This document shows positions 51,012 to 59,713 of a stretch of DNA of 64,000 nucleotides, in pieces. A program made the position numbers and the translations under genes. This DNA comes from Treponema sp. Its GTDB lineage: Bacteria; Spirochaetota; Spirochaetia; Treponematales; Treponemataceae. The stretch spans positions 6,649 to 70,648 of the forward strand of contig JAEDIW010000005.1 in assembly GCA_016296655.1 (NCBI GenBank), written 5' to 3'. The notes beneath the pieces were generated by a model that saw only the letters and a list, made by a program, of their open reading frames with translations, did no database searches and had not been told where the DNA came from. How positions within the stretch are numbered: position 1 is the first letter of the stretch; every line of letters starts with the position of its first letter.

Positions 51012-52481
51012 ATGTCCTATCATAATTTTTCATTCTGCTTTAATAGCAGAAAAATCAGGTTTATTTCTCTTTTTTTTATTTTTTTTCTTTCAGCAGGTGT
51101 TTTTGCATCTGGAACAAAAGATTCTAAAATTGAAGAAACAGTCATAAGTAACAATGCAGCTGCAATAAAATCGGCTCTTAAAAAAAACATTGATTTAATC
51201 AACTATGTAAATCCAGCAACAAAAGATAATCTCCTGTTCATAGCTTTAAAAAATAACTGTTCTGGAGAAGTTATCCAGCTTCTGCTCAAATATGGAGTTT
51301 CTGGTTCTCAGAAGAACATAAATGAAGAAATTCCTCTCATGTATGCATGTAAATACAGCAGTCCAGAAACTGTAGAATTGATGCTTCAGTCAGAATCTCA
51401 GTTCGCATGGCAAAAGAAAATAATTGCAACAAAAACTGACAGGGACGGTCTTTCTGCATTTGACTATGCTGCACAGCGCCCGGAAATAATAGAAATTCTT
51501 GAAAAACAGACAAAATATGAATACAGAAAAATGAAAACTCAGGAAGAAATTCAAGCTGCCGTCCAGACCGTTGCAGAAAAAACAGTAGAAGTTGAAGCAC
51601 AGCAGGAAAAAGCAGCACAGGAAAGAGCTGCAAAAGAACAGGCAGCTAAAGAACAGGCACAGCTTGAAGCTCAAAAAGCAGAAGAAAACACAGAAAAATT
51701 ACAGGAAGATTCAGAATCTCTTGCCATACAAGATGAATACACAGAAGAATCCGAAGAAATAATGTCTTTGAAATTTACACCTGTTTACCTTTTTGATGAA
51801 AATGACAATGCTTTTCTTTTTGAAGAGGAAAAACCTCTAGCTGAACATCCGGCGTATTCTGCAAAAGACATCAACATAGTTGACAGCCAAGGCAGAACTT
51901 CATTGATGAAAGCTGCAGCAGAAAACAATATCATACTCATGCACCAGCTGATTCATTCTGGAGCAGATGTAAATGCACAGGACAATGACGGCTGGACAGC
52001 AGCAATGTTCAGCATACGTTATGGAGGAACAGACCTGCCCCTGCGCATGCTTCAGGAAAGCGGCGCAAATCTTAAGCATAAAAACAAATTCGGCATTTCA
52101 GCACTACAGATTGCAGCAAGATACAATGATGACGAAAACGTATTTGCTTTTCTGCTAAAAGACAGGCTTGCCACAGAAAATGAAGTTCGCAGTTCATTTG
52201 TAACATCAATCTGTTCTCAGCGTTCAGCCAGTATTCTTGAGCAGTTCATGAAATTAGGCATGCCTCTGAATCAGTTTTATTCAGGGGGAATGACACCTCT
52301 CATGTTTGCAGCAAAAAACAACACTAAAACAGAAATAATTGATTTTCTGATAAAAAATGGTGCTGAAATAAACATCAGATCAAAAGAAGGTAAAACAGCT
52401 TTTGACTATGCTTCAGAAAACCGTCGGCTCAGACGCAATGAAATTTTCTGGAAACTAAATGCAAATGGAGAAAAACGATGA
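51012..52481 (+). CDS. Secreted ankyrin-repeat protein with charged coiled coil
   Basis: 489 residues from the ATG at 51012; the longer frame begins at TTG and is rejected. A signal peptide (about 14-35, ending VFASGTKD) suggests periplasmic location. Ankyrin-type repeats lie both before (about 40-160) and after (about 280-485) a central Glu/Ala/Gln-rich coiled coil (about 165-245). Later repeats are clearer, e.g. DSQGRTSLMKAAAENNIILMHQLIHSGADVNAQDNDG. Ankyrin domains mediate protein binding; partner unknown. Its stop overlaps the rsmD start by 4 bp (ATGA), although the two functions seem unrelated. Confidence 0.83.
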   Translation: MSYHNFSFCFNSRKIRFISLFFIFFLSAGVFASGTKDSKIEETVISNNAAAIKSALKKNIDLINYVNPATKDNLLFIALKNNCSGEVIQLLLKYGVSGSQKNINEEIPLMYACKYSSPETVELMLQSESQFAWQKKIIATKTDRDGLSAFDYAAQRPEIIEILEKQTKYEYRKMKTQEEIQAAVQTVAEKTVEVEAQQEKAAQERAAKEQAAKEQAQLEAQKAEENTEKLQEDSESLAIQDEYTEESEEIMSLKFTPVYLFDENDNAFLFEEEKPLAEHPAYSAKDINIVDSQGRTSLMKAAAENNIILMHQLIHSGADVNAQDNDGWTAAMFSIRYGGTDLPLRMLQESGANLKHKNKFGISALQIAARYNDDENVFAFLLKDRLATENEVRSSFVTSICSQRSASILEQFMKLGMPLNQFYSGGMTPLMFAAKNNTKTEIIDFLIKNGAEINIRSKEGKTAFDYASENRRLRRNEIFWKLNANGEKR

Positions 52482-53035
52482 GAATAACAGGCGGAAAACT
52501 GAAAGGAAGAATTATAAAATGCCCTGACGGTATTATCAGACCTGCCATGGATAGAATGAGAGAATCTGTTTTTGCAATTCTTGGAGATTTAAATGGAAAA
52601 TCATGGCTTGATTTATTTTCTGGTTCAGGGACGATTGCCATAGAAGCTGTTTCAAGAGGTGCACAGCGTGTTGATTTATGCGAAAAAGACAGGCTGAAAG
52701 TCAAAACCGTGCTGGATAATGTTTCCATAACAGAAAAAGAGATGAATGTAAAAATTCACTGTCACTTTATGGCCGTAGAACTTTTTCTAAAGCGATGCAA
52801 GGATCAATTTGACTATATTTTTTTTGATCCGCCCTTTCCATATAAATTCCATGAAGATTTAATAAAAACAGCTGCAGACCGGCATCTGCTTCTTCCCGGA
52901 GGAACTATAATGGTTCACAGACCTGAGGAACACAAAATGAACGATAAAATCGGATGCCTTGTGCGCACCGACCAAAGAATTTATGGCCGCTCTATCGTTG
53001 ATTTCTATCAGGAAAGTCAAGCTTCAGAAATTTAA
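52478..53035 (+). CDS. rsmD: 16S rRNA (guanine966-N2)-methyltransferase RsmD
   Basis: 185 residues, the normal length. Opens MRITGGKLKGRIIKCPDG, has the RPAMDRMRESVFAIL segment, the SAM motif WLDLFSGSGTIAIEAVSRGA and the catalytic FFDPPFPYKF. It methylates G966 (E. coli numbering) of 16S rRNA. The start codon overlaps the ankyrin gene stop as ATGA, suggesting coupled translation. Confidence 0.93.
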   Translation: MRITGGKLKGRIIKCPDGIIRPAMDRMRESVFAILGDLNGKSWLDLFSGSGTIAIEAVSRGAQRVDLCEKDRLKVKTVLDNVSITEKEMNVKIHCHFMAVELFLKRCKDQFDYIFFDPPFPYKFHEDLIKTAADRHLLLPGGTIMVHRPEEHKMNDKIGCLVRTDQRIYGRSIVDFYQESQASEI

Positions 53036-53113
53036 AATATTTATTTTCTCTAATCTTGACAGATTTTAGGTTTGTGTTACCATTAGTAAAAAGTACACCA
53101 TAGGATAAAAGTG

Positions 53114-53452
53114 ATGAACCAGAATTTAAAAAACAGAATAGATTCACTTTCTTCAAACTCTGGCTTTATAAAAGTTACAGATTCTCCTGTCAAAGGATTG
53201 AATTCCGAACAGAAAGCCTTATTGAACCGTAAAGGCAATTTTTTGTTGAATAGTGGCAAAATCGAAGAAGCACGAAGGATTTTCATTACAACAGGCTATT
53301 CTGATGGTTTAATAAGAATCGGTGATATTTATCTGAAAAAAAACAAAACTATTGATGCACTGAAGCTATATCTGCTTGCTCATGACAAAAGAAAAGCAGA
53401 AATGCTGACTGAAAAAATAGCTTCTGTTGTTTCATTAATGATAAAAAACTAA
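53114..53452 (+). CDS. Small helical protein of unknown function, TPR-like
   Basis: 112 residues from the ATG at 53114 (a GTG directly before it is possible). The middle contains SGKIEEARRIFITTGYSDGLIRIGDIYLKKNKTIDALKLYLLAHDKRKAEML, a helix pattern like one or two degenerate tetratricopeptide repeats. No signal peptide. It comes 37 bp before a clear TPR protein on the same strand, which strengthens the idea of a functional pair. I do not recognise a named family. Confidence 0.68.
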   Translation: MNQNLKNRIDSLSSNSGFIKVTDSPVKGLNSEQKALLNRKGNFLLNSGKIEEARRIFITTGYSDGLIRIGDIYLKKNKTIDALKLYLLAHDKRKAEMLTEKIASVVSLMIKN

Positions 53453-53489
53453 AAAAAAATATAAAATACATGATGCTTAGGAGTTAAAA

Positions 53490-54647
53490 ATGGAAAGCTT
53501 ACCTTTCGAACTGGATCAAATGATTTTAGAAAATCCCGCTGAAATTTCAGCTTCGACAACAGATCCAAAACTTGTAGAAATTTCAGAGTTGTCAAAAAAA
53601 GGATATCAGCTTTTAAAAGAAAATCGGTTGCAGGAAGCAAAAGAGGCTTTTTCTAAAATTCTAAATCTGGAAGAAAATAACAATTATGCACTTGTCGGAT
53701 TAGGTGATACAGAAAGGAAACAAAATCATTTTAGAGAGGCAATCAATTATTATTCGCTATGTCTTTCCTGCCATCCGGGGAACAACTATGCACTGTTCGG
53801 GCTTGCAGACTGTTACAAAGCCTTGAATCAATACCACAAGGCAATCGAAATTTGGGAACAATATCTGGTTCATGATGACCGCAACATTACCGTTTTGACA
53901 CGTGTTGCCGATGCATACAGAAAGACAAGAGATTTTAAAAAATCAAAACAGCTTTACCTGAAAGTTTTGGACATGGAAAACAACAATGCCTATGCGCTCA
54001 TTGGACTGGGGCATCTGCATTATGACTTCAAAGAATATAAAGATGCCCTCTACTATTGGACAAAAATGTTTGAAATAAACGAAAAATCAGTAGATATCCG
54101 TGTTTTAACTTCAATTGGAAACTGCCACCGCAAACTAAAGACCTTTGATCAGGGGGTTTATTTTTTTGAACGGGCTCTCAAACTTGATCCCAAAAATTTC
54201 TATGCACTTTTTGGGTTGGCCGACTGTTACCGCGGAATGAACCAGCAGTACCGCTCAATCGAATACTGGAACAGAATCCTTGAAATGGATCCAGAAAACA
54301 AGGTGATTCTTACAAGAACAGGTGACGCTTACCGCAACACTGGAGACTACAAAAAAGCAGAAGAATATTACAACAAGGCTATGGATATTGACTTTGACAT
54401 CTATGCAGCGCTAGGACTTGCCCTAATCTGTAAAGGTGAAGGAAAATATGAAGAAGCTGCTGAGCGGTTAAGGAGCCTTATTCGCAATGATTCAAAAAAT
54501 TACAGGCCTTACATTGACCTGGCAGACTGTTACCTAAAGCTTAACAGAAAACAGGAAGCAATTGATGTTCTGCGCGATTTTCAATCCTTTGGACTTCATA
54601 ATCTTGCAGTAAACGAAATGCTTGAAAAATTGCAGATGCAGGCATAA
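53490..54647 (+). CDS. Tetratricopeptide repeat protein
   Basis: 385 residues. About nine TPR units of 34 residues fill most of the protein (about 30-375), each with patterns like NNYALVGLGDTERKQNHFREAINYY and KKAEEYYNKAMDIDFDIYAALGLA. The N-terminal 30 residues are acidic. No signal peptide is evident, so the protein is probably cytoplasmic and acts in protein-protein binding. The YALFGLADCY phrase repeats several times, which shows recent unit similarity. It starts after AGGAG and follows the small helical protein gene. Confidence 0.88.
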   Translation: MESLPFELDQMILENPAEISASTTDPKLVEISELSKKGYQLLKENRLQEAKEAFSKILNLEENNNYALVGLGDTERKQNHFREAINYYSLCLSCHPGNNYALFGLADCYKALNQYHKAIEIWEQYLVHDDRNITVLTRVADAYRKTRDFKKSKQLYLKVLDMENNNAYALIGLGHLHYDFKEYKDALYYWTKMFEINEKSVDIRVLTSIGNCHRKLKTFDQGVYFFERALKLDPKNFYALFGLADCYRGMNQQYRSIEYWNRILEMDPENKVILTRTGDAYRNTGDYKKAEEYYNKAMDIDFDIYAALGLALICKGEGKYEEAAERLRSLIRNDSKNYRPYIDLADCYLKLNRKQEAIDVLRDFQSFGLHNLAVNEMLEKLQMQA

Positions 54648-54716
54648 AACGGCAGTTACTTCAGACTATAATCTGAACCAGTGCTGAATAATGCATTGGA
54701 GCATTTGGTTTTTATA

Positions 54717-55751
54717 ATGACAGAAACAAAATTAATCGATTCTTTAGCAGGTCTTTTGCCTCAGGAAATTTGTGAACGGTTTGAAATAAATCCGCTGTTT
54801 CGTGGCAGACAGATTTTTAAATGGGTAAGTACTGGCATTTCATCCTTTTCTCAAATGACAAACCTAAGTTTGGAACTAAGAAAGGCTCTTGAAGAAAAAA
54901 CGTGCATTCACAGTTCTAAAGTTTCAAAAATTCTCAGAGATCCAGACGGTACTGTAAAGCTTCAGCTTACACTTCAGGATGGACTGGCCGTAGAAACAGT
55001 TCTTTTAACAGATAAAGAAGGCCGAAAAACAGCTTGTGTTTCATGCCAGGTTGGCTGTCCTATGGGCTGTGCTTTTTGTAGAACTGGTGAAATGGGTTTT
55101 ACAAGAAATCTTTTACCTTGCGAAATTGTAGAACAGTTCCTGTTTCTTGAAAAAGAAGCTGGAACTCTTTCAAACATTGTTTTTATGGGCATGGGCGAAC
55201 CTATGCTCAATCTGAGTGCTATAAGAAAAGCCGTTGAAATTTTGACTCATAAAGATGGCAGAGCTCTTTCTGCCAGACGCCTTACCCTTTCAACTTCAGG
55301 AGTTGTAAAAGGAATTTATGATCTTGCAGATAACGGGCCTCTGATGAGACTTGCAGTTTCACTTACTACAGCAGATTCTGCATTGCGGGAAAAACTTATG
55401 CCTGTAGAAAAACAGTTTAATCTTTCAGAGCTTCGTGAAGCAATCAGATATTATGCAGAAAAAACAGGACGGAGGGTAACTCTGGAAGCAGCCTTAATGA
55501 GTGGTGTAAACACTGGTGACGAAAGTGCCAGAAATATGATTGCATTTGCAAAAGGCATGAATGTGAACATCAACCTGATTCCATGGAATCCTATAGGTGA
55601 TTTACCTTTTAAAACTCCAGGAACAGAAGAATGTCACCATTTTGTTTCCCTGCTGGAAAAAGCAGGACTAAATGTAACACTGCGCGCAAGACGGGGAAGA
55701 AAAATTGGAGGGGCCTGCGGACAACTTGGAATTTCCAAGCCCAAAAACTAA
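54717..55751 (+). CDS. rlmN: 23S rRNA (adenine2503-C2)-methyltransferase RlmN (radical SAM)
   Basis: 344 residues from the ATG at 54717; a longer frame begins at 54681. Methylates A2503 in 23S rRNA and A37 in some tRNAs. Radical SAM cluster CPMGCAFC (CxxxCxxC) lies near residue 110, preceded by CVSCQVG and followed by the RTGEMGFTRNL segment; NIVFMGMGEPMLN and RLTLSTSG are conserved. The resolving cysteine is probably in CGQLG near the C-terminus. No close operon partners; leuC starts about 120 bp downstream with its own promoter. Confidence 0.95.
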   Translation: MTETKLIDSLAGLLPQEICERFEINPLFRGRQIFKWVSTGISSFSQMTNLSLELRKALEEKTCIHSSKVSKILRDPDGTVKLQLTLQDGLAVETVLLTDKEGRKTACVSCQVGCPMGCAFCRTGEMGFTRNLLPCEIVEQFLFLEKEAGTLSNIVFMGMGEPMLNLSAIRKAVEILTHKDGRALSARRLTLSTSGVVKGIYDLADNGPLMRLAVSLTTADSALREKLMPVEKQFNLSELREAIRYYAEKTGRRVTLEAALMSGVNTGDESARNMIAFAKGMNVNINLIPWNPIGDLPFKTPGTEECHHFVSLLEKAGLNVTLRARRGRKIGGACGQLGISKPKN

Positions 55752-55787
55752 TCAGTTTTTCTTTAAAGCAGGCATTTGCTTTTTTTC

Positions 55788-55816
55788 TTGACAACAACTA
55801 AATAAATATTTAATAT
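55788..55816 (+). promoter_or_regulatory. Sigma-70 promoter of leuC
   Basis: TTGACA (55788-55793), a 17-bp spacer and TAATAT (55811-55816), 54 bp before the leuC ATG. The AAATATTT palindrome overlaps the spacer and -10 box. Confidence 0.78.
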
Positions 55817-55869
55817 TCTGAAATATAATTAAAGTTATATTTTAAGAATGATTTTTACAGGAGATTCTT

Positions 55870-57153
55870 ATGGGAAAGACAATAGCTCAGAAAGTTTTTG
55901 AAACTCATTTAGTTGACAAGCCGTTTGAAGGAACTTATGTACTGAAACTGGATCGGGTTTTTTGCCACGAAATTACAACTCCAATTGCAATAAATGACCT
56001 GGTTTCTCATAACAAGGACAGAGTTTTTGATGCTTCAAAAATAAAGGCTGTAATTGACCATGTAACCCCGGCAAAAGACAGCAAGACAGCAACACAGGGA
56101 AAAATTCTCAGAGAATGGGCAAACCGTAACAATATAAAAGACTTTTTTGATATTGGAAGTAATGGTGTCTGCCACGCAATATTTCCAGAAAAAGGCTTTG
56201 TAAGGCCAGGTTTTACAGTAATCATGGGAGACAGCCATACATGTACTCACGGAGCTTTTGGAGCTTTTGCTGCAGGTGTTGGAACGACAGACCTTGAAGT
56301 CGGCATTTTAAAAGGAGTTTGTACTTTCAAAGAACCAAAATCCATGAAATTCAATCTTAACGGAAAACTGCCGGAAGGTGTTTTTGCAAAAGATGTTATC
56401 CTTTACCTGATTGGTCAGATTGGTGTAAACGGTGCTACAAACTGCGTAATGGAATTTTCAGGTCCTGTAATTGACAGCTTCAGCATGGAAGAACGAATGA
56501 CGCTTTGTAACATGGCTGTTGAAGCAGGTGCAACATCAGGAATCTGTGCACCAGACATGACAACTGTTGAATACCTTTGGGAATTCATAAAGGATGAATT
56601 CAAGACAAAAGAAGAAGCTCTTGCTGAATATTCAAAATGGACATCCGATCCTGATGCTGTTTACGAAAAAGTTTATAATTTTGACCTTTCAAAACTTGAA
56701 CCAGTTGCAACTTTCGGATATAAACCTGACCAGATAAAGACAGTAAAAGAGATGGCTGGCACAAAGGTTAATCAGGTTTATATAGGAAGCTGTACAAACG
56801 GAAGAATTTCAGATCTCAGAGTTGCCGCAAAAGTTCTCAAAGGCAAGCATATTGCAGAAGGCGTACGAGGAATCGTAAGTCCTGCAACACCGAAGATTTA
56901 TAAAATGGCTTTGGAAGAAGGCATTATTGCGACCTTTATTGATGCAGGTTTCTGCGTTACAAACCCGACTTGCGGTGCATGTTTGGGAATGAGTAACGGA
57001 ATTCTTGCAGAAGGAGAAGTATGTGCCTCTACCACAAACCGTAATTTCAATGGTAGAATGGGAAAAGGCGGAATGGTTCATTTGATGAGTCCTGCAACAG
57101 CAGCGGCAACTGCAATTGCAGGCACAATAACTAATTCCCCTTTATATAAATAA
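55870..57153 (+). CDS. leuC: 3-isopropylmalate dehydratase large subunit (LeuC / homoaconitase family)
   Basis: 427 residues. Aconitase-type fold that moves the hydroxyl group of isopropylmalate in leucine synthesis. Cluster ligands: cysteine in YIGSCTNGR (about 303), and cysteines in NPTCGACLG (about 363 and 366). GDSHTCTHGAFGAFAAGVGTTD is a family hallmark. The shorter length and the sequence style fit the LeuC2/HacA-like clade, whose members may act on isopropylmalate, citramalate or related acids. ACAGGAG-like ribosome site upstream. leuD follows on the same strand after 151 bp. No leuA or leuB is in the window. Confidence 0.92.
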   Translation: MGKTIAQKVFETHLVDKPFEGTYVLKLDRVFCHEITTPIAINDLVSHNKDRVFDASKIKAVIDHVTPAKDSKTATQGKILREWANRNNIKDFFDIGSNGVCHAIFPEKGFVRPGFTVIMGDSHTCTHGAFGAFAAGVGTTDLEVGILKGVCTFKEPKSMKFNLNGKLPEGVFAKDVILYLIGQIGVNGATNCVMEFSGPVIDSFSMEERMTLCNMAVEAGATSGICAPDMTTVEYLWEFIKDEFKTKEEALAEYSKWTSDPDAVYEKVYNFDLSKLEPVATFGYKPDQIKTVKEMAGTKVNQVYIGSCTNGRISDLRVAAKVLKGKHIAEGVRGIVSPATPKIYKMALEEGIIATFIDAGFCVTNPTCGACLGMSNGILAEGEVCASTTNRNFNGRMGKGGMVHLMSPATAAATAIAGTITNSPLYK

Positions 57154-57256
57154 AAATCTGCTGAAACATGCAGTTTTTTATCTGCAAAAGTTTACGTTGT
57201 AAACTTCTTTATCAACTGCGCATTTGCATATTACTGTGGATGTGCTTGAAAAGTTA

Positions 57257-57283
57257 AATTGTGGAATTATAATTTCCACAATT
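57257..57283. promoter_or_regulatory. Perfect inverted repeat between leuC and leuD
   Basis: AATTGTGGAA, seven bases, TTCCACAATT. The arms are exactly complementary (10 bp) and the next bases are GGCTTTTT. It ends 21 bp before the leuD start codon. It could be an operator, a processing hairpin or a weak terminator that sets the leuC:leuD ratio. Confidence 0.55.
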
Positions 57284-57304
57284 GGCTTTTTACGGGAGAA
57301 ACAG

Positions 57305-57838
57305 ATGAAACAATTTGGCGGTGAAGTACTTTTTCTTAATCGTGCGGATATTAATACAGATGAAATTATTCCTGCAAAATATCTGACAGAAAACACAAAG
57401 GAAGCTTTAAAGCCATATCTTCTTGAAGATTTGAAACTTGAAGGTTTCAATCCAAAAACAGACATTCCTGGAAAGAAGGTAATCATTACCAGGGAAAACT
57501 TTGGATGCGGCTCTTCAAGGGAACATGCTCCATGGGCTTTGGAAGTAAACGGTATTTACGCTGTTGTTGCAGTAAATTTTGCCCGCATTTTCAGGCAGAA
57601 CATGTATAACTGTGGAATGCTTGCAATTGAATTGGACAAAAAGTCAATCGAAGACATGTTCAGGACTTTTGCAGAAAAAGATACAGAATGTAAGATAATT
57701 TTCAACGATGACGGAACTGCAAAAGTTAAACTGATTGCAGGAAGCCTGTCAAAAAGCTACCCTTTCAAAATCGGTGATTTTGAAAAAGCCTTAATTGAAA
57801 ACGAAGGTTGGGTCGGCTACGCAGACAAAAAATACTAA
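57305..57838 (+). CDS. leuD: 3-isopropylmalate dehydratase small subunit (LeuD)
   Basis: 177 residues from the ATG at 57305, preceded by GGGAGAA; a longer frame starting at TTG would cover the hairpin and is rejected. Small-subunit swivel domain with LFLNRADINTDEIIPAKYL and NFGCGSSREHAPWAL (substrate-recognition region). Forms the heterodimer with LeuC. LeuC2/LeuD2 type of about 165-180 residues. The stop is followed by a strong bidirectional terminator. Confidence 0.93.
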   Translation: MKQFGGEVLFLNRADINTDEIIPAKYLTENTKEALKPYLLEDLKLEGFNPKTDIPGKKVIITRENFGCGSSREHAPWALEVNGIYAVVAVNFARIFRQNMYNCGMLAIELDKKSIEDMFRTFAEKDTECKIIFNDDGTAKVKLIAGSLSKSYPFKIGDFEKALIENEGWVGYADKKY

Positions 57839-57851
57839 TTTTCCTGTTCCT

Positions 57852-57899
57852 AAAAAAACGTACCGTATGGATTTAAGATTCATTCGGTACGTTTTTTTT
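57852..57899. terminator. Bidirectional intrinsic terminator between leuD and cmk
   Basis: AACGTACCG and CGGTACGTT pair perfectly over about 19 bases. A runs on the left and T runs on the right give a U tract in both directions, as expected between convergent genes. Confidence 0.9.
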
Positions 57900-57916
57900 G
57901 TTTATCTGTAAGAAAA

Positions 57917-58480
57917 TCAAACGGTTTGGGAAACAAAACCTCTATTTTCAAGTTCTTTTAAAATTAATTCCACAATCTGCTGAGGATTGTATTTTGATGT
58001 ATCAATAATCAAATCTGCAAAGGAATAGTCGTTGTTGTCAATTTTATACAGTTTCATATAACGGCTGGAATCCTGGCTGTCTCTCATGGCAGTAAAGGAT
58101 TTTATTTCCTCAATATCACCGCCTTCCCGATTAAAAATTCGGTCGGCACGGACTTCTGCAGACGCTGTAAGATAAACTTTCAAATCAGCTTCTTTCAGCA
58201 TCCAGATTGCAAGCCTGGAGCCTAAAACACAAGACTGTTTTTTTGCCATTTCAACCTGACGAGTGTCAACGGCAATATCATAAGAATCATCAGTTCTGGC
58301 ATTTTCAATAACCTGAGCTAGCGTAAGCCCCTTTTCTGCAGCAAGCTGGCGAAATGTAAAATTTATCAGCTGAATGTTAAGCTTTTCAGCTAGAAGTGAA
58401 CTGACAGTTGTGTTGCCACACCCTGATTTTCCAGAAACAGCGACTCTCAATTCTTTTCCTGCGTTTAATTTATATTCCAT
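57917..58480 (-). CDS. cmk: Cytidylate kinase, archaeal/short type
   Basis: 187 residues. Phosphorylates CMP/dCMP. P-loop VSGKSGCGNTTVSSLLAEKL (about 15-34; AVSGKSGCGNTT), the FTFRQLAAEKGLTLAQVIENARTDDSYDIAVD block that follows, and LIIDTSKYNPQQIV at the C-terminus. The form is that of short cytidylate kinases, such as found in archaea and spirochaetes. The P-loop has GCGNTT where GKSGSGKT is more usual. Convergent with leuD; its own promoter lies in the 250 bp shared with the sugar-sensing operon. Confidence 0.87.
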   Translation of the reverse strand: MEYKLNAGKELRVAVSGKSGCGNTTVSSLLAEKLNIQLINFTFRQLAAEKGLTLAQVIENARTDDSYDIAVDTRQVEMAKKQSCVLGSRLAIWMLKEADLKVYLTASAEVRADRIFNREGGDIEEIKSFTAMRDSQDSSRYMKLYKIDNNDYSFADLIIDTSKYNPQQIVELILKELENRGFVSQTV

Positions 58481-58570
58481 AAACTTCCTCTAACATAAGA
58501 TTTTTCAGGGCAAGTATAGCATGTTTTTGATATTTTTTTGATATTATTACGATTCTTTCTAAAAAAAAAT

Positions 58571-58600
58571 TTACAAATTTGATTAGAAATATGTTATAAT
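58571..58600 (+). promoter_or_regulatory. Likely promoter of the sugar-sensing operon
   Basis: TTACAA (58571-58576), an 18-bp spacer and TATAAT (58595-58600). The -10 is perfect, the -35 partial. The implied leader is long (about 120 bases) and contains a small hairpin: CTGAAAT, three bases, ATTTCAG (58626-58642). Confidence 0.6.
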
Positions 58601-58729
58601 CAGAGTAATCTCAAAGGAATAGAAACTGAAATTGTATTTCAGACTGGACTGAAGTCACAAGTCTTTGAGCTCAAAATTTCAACTTCACCTCTAGAAATTG
58701 GGTTTTAACTGGTTTCTTTATGCTAAAAT

Positions 58730-59713
58730 ATGAAATTTATAAAAAGTAAAACTTTTTTTGCGCTTTTTTTTATTTTCATTTTACTTCTCGTTACAGGTGT
58801 TTCTGCGATTTTTCTCATGCAGGGCATATTAAAAGGGAATTCAAAGAGTAAGGATTTTAATTTGGGGCAGGAAACAAAAGACTACCATATTTTTATAACC
58901 GGTACATCTGAAAATTTCAGTTTTATAAACCAGATTTATGCAGGGGCATTGGAAACAGCAGCAGAATACAATGCTGCTGTTCAAATGTATGTTCCTGTTT
59001 CGCAAGCTAAAAAAACTTCCCTGCAGTCGCTTTTCGACTATGCTTCATACCTTGAGCCAGACGGTATCATTGCTTTCATTGAAGACTCTGATATTTTACT
59101 TGAAGCTCCGCGATTCAAAAATGGCCAGCTGATTCCTCTCATTACAACTGGAAACTACAACCCTGAGTTACCTCAGCTTTCCTTTATTGGAATAAATTTT
59201 TCGGAACTAGGCAATATTTTTTCTTCTGAAATAAAATCCAGCTTCAGAAAAAACGGGAACATAATTGTTTTTGACAACAATTCAACTAATAATCCAAGTT
59301 ACAGCACTCTTATGAATGTAATGACTAAAAATCTTCAGAATGATGGAATAAATGTCCAGTCTATGATGGTAAAGCAGAGCCTTTCGACCTACATAGAAGA
59401 TTCTGTACGCCAGGAAATAGCTTCTGCAAACAGGTTAAACATAATAGTTACCCTTACAGAAGAAAACACGGTTCTTGCATCACAAATAATCACTGACTTG
59501 AATCAGGTAGGAAAAATAAAAATAATCGGTTTTGGGGATGGAGACAATTCAAAAATGTATTACGAAAAAGGAATTGTTTCAAAACTCATTTCAATTGCAC
59601 CAAAAGAAATTGGCAAAAAAGCCGTATGCGAATTTTTTGAATACAAGAACAACGGTTATGCCAACAGCTATGTAATTGCAGATGTTGAAGTTCACAAGCA
59701 GGTCAAAAAATGA
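58730..59713 (+). CDS. Membrane-tethered periplasmic sugar-binding protein (XylFII-like sensor partner)
   Basis: 327 residues. An uncleaved N-terminal membrane anchor (about 9-32) precedes a Peripla_BP_4 fold: INQIYAGALETAAEYNAAVQMYVPV, LEPDGIIAFI, and IIVFDNNSTNNPSY. In clostridia, a membrane-anchored xylose-binding protein, XylFII, binds the LytS kinase to sense xylose. The position here directly before a LytS/YesM-type kinase (overlap of 4 bp) matches that arrangement. It is not a transporter component by position. The ligand is inferred as a pentose or related sugar, but not shown. Confidence 0.8.
   Translation: MKFIKSKTFFALFFIFILLLVTGVSAIFLMQGILKGNSKSKDFNLGQETKDYHIFITGTSENFSFINQIYAGALETAAEYNAAVQMYVPVSQAKKTSLQSLFDYASYLEPDGIIAFIEDSDILLEAPRFKNGQLIPLITTGNYNPELPQLSFIGINFSELGNIFSSEIKSSFRKNGNIIVFDNNSTNNPSYSTLMNVMTKNLQNDGINVQSMMVKQSLSTYIEDSVRQEIASANRLNIIVTLTEENTVLASQIITDLNQVGKIKIIGFGDGDNSKMYYEKGIVSKLISIAPKEIGKKAVCEFFEYKNNGYANSYVIADVEVHKQVKK

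Noticed and set aside
54660..54677. Inverted repeat TTCAGA ... TCTGAA before rlmN
   Set aside because: Arms of only six bases; expected by chance in this composition.
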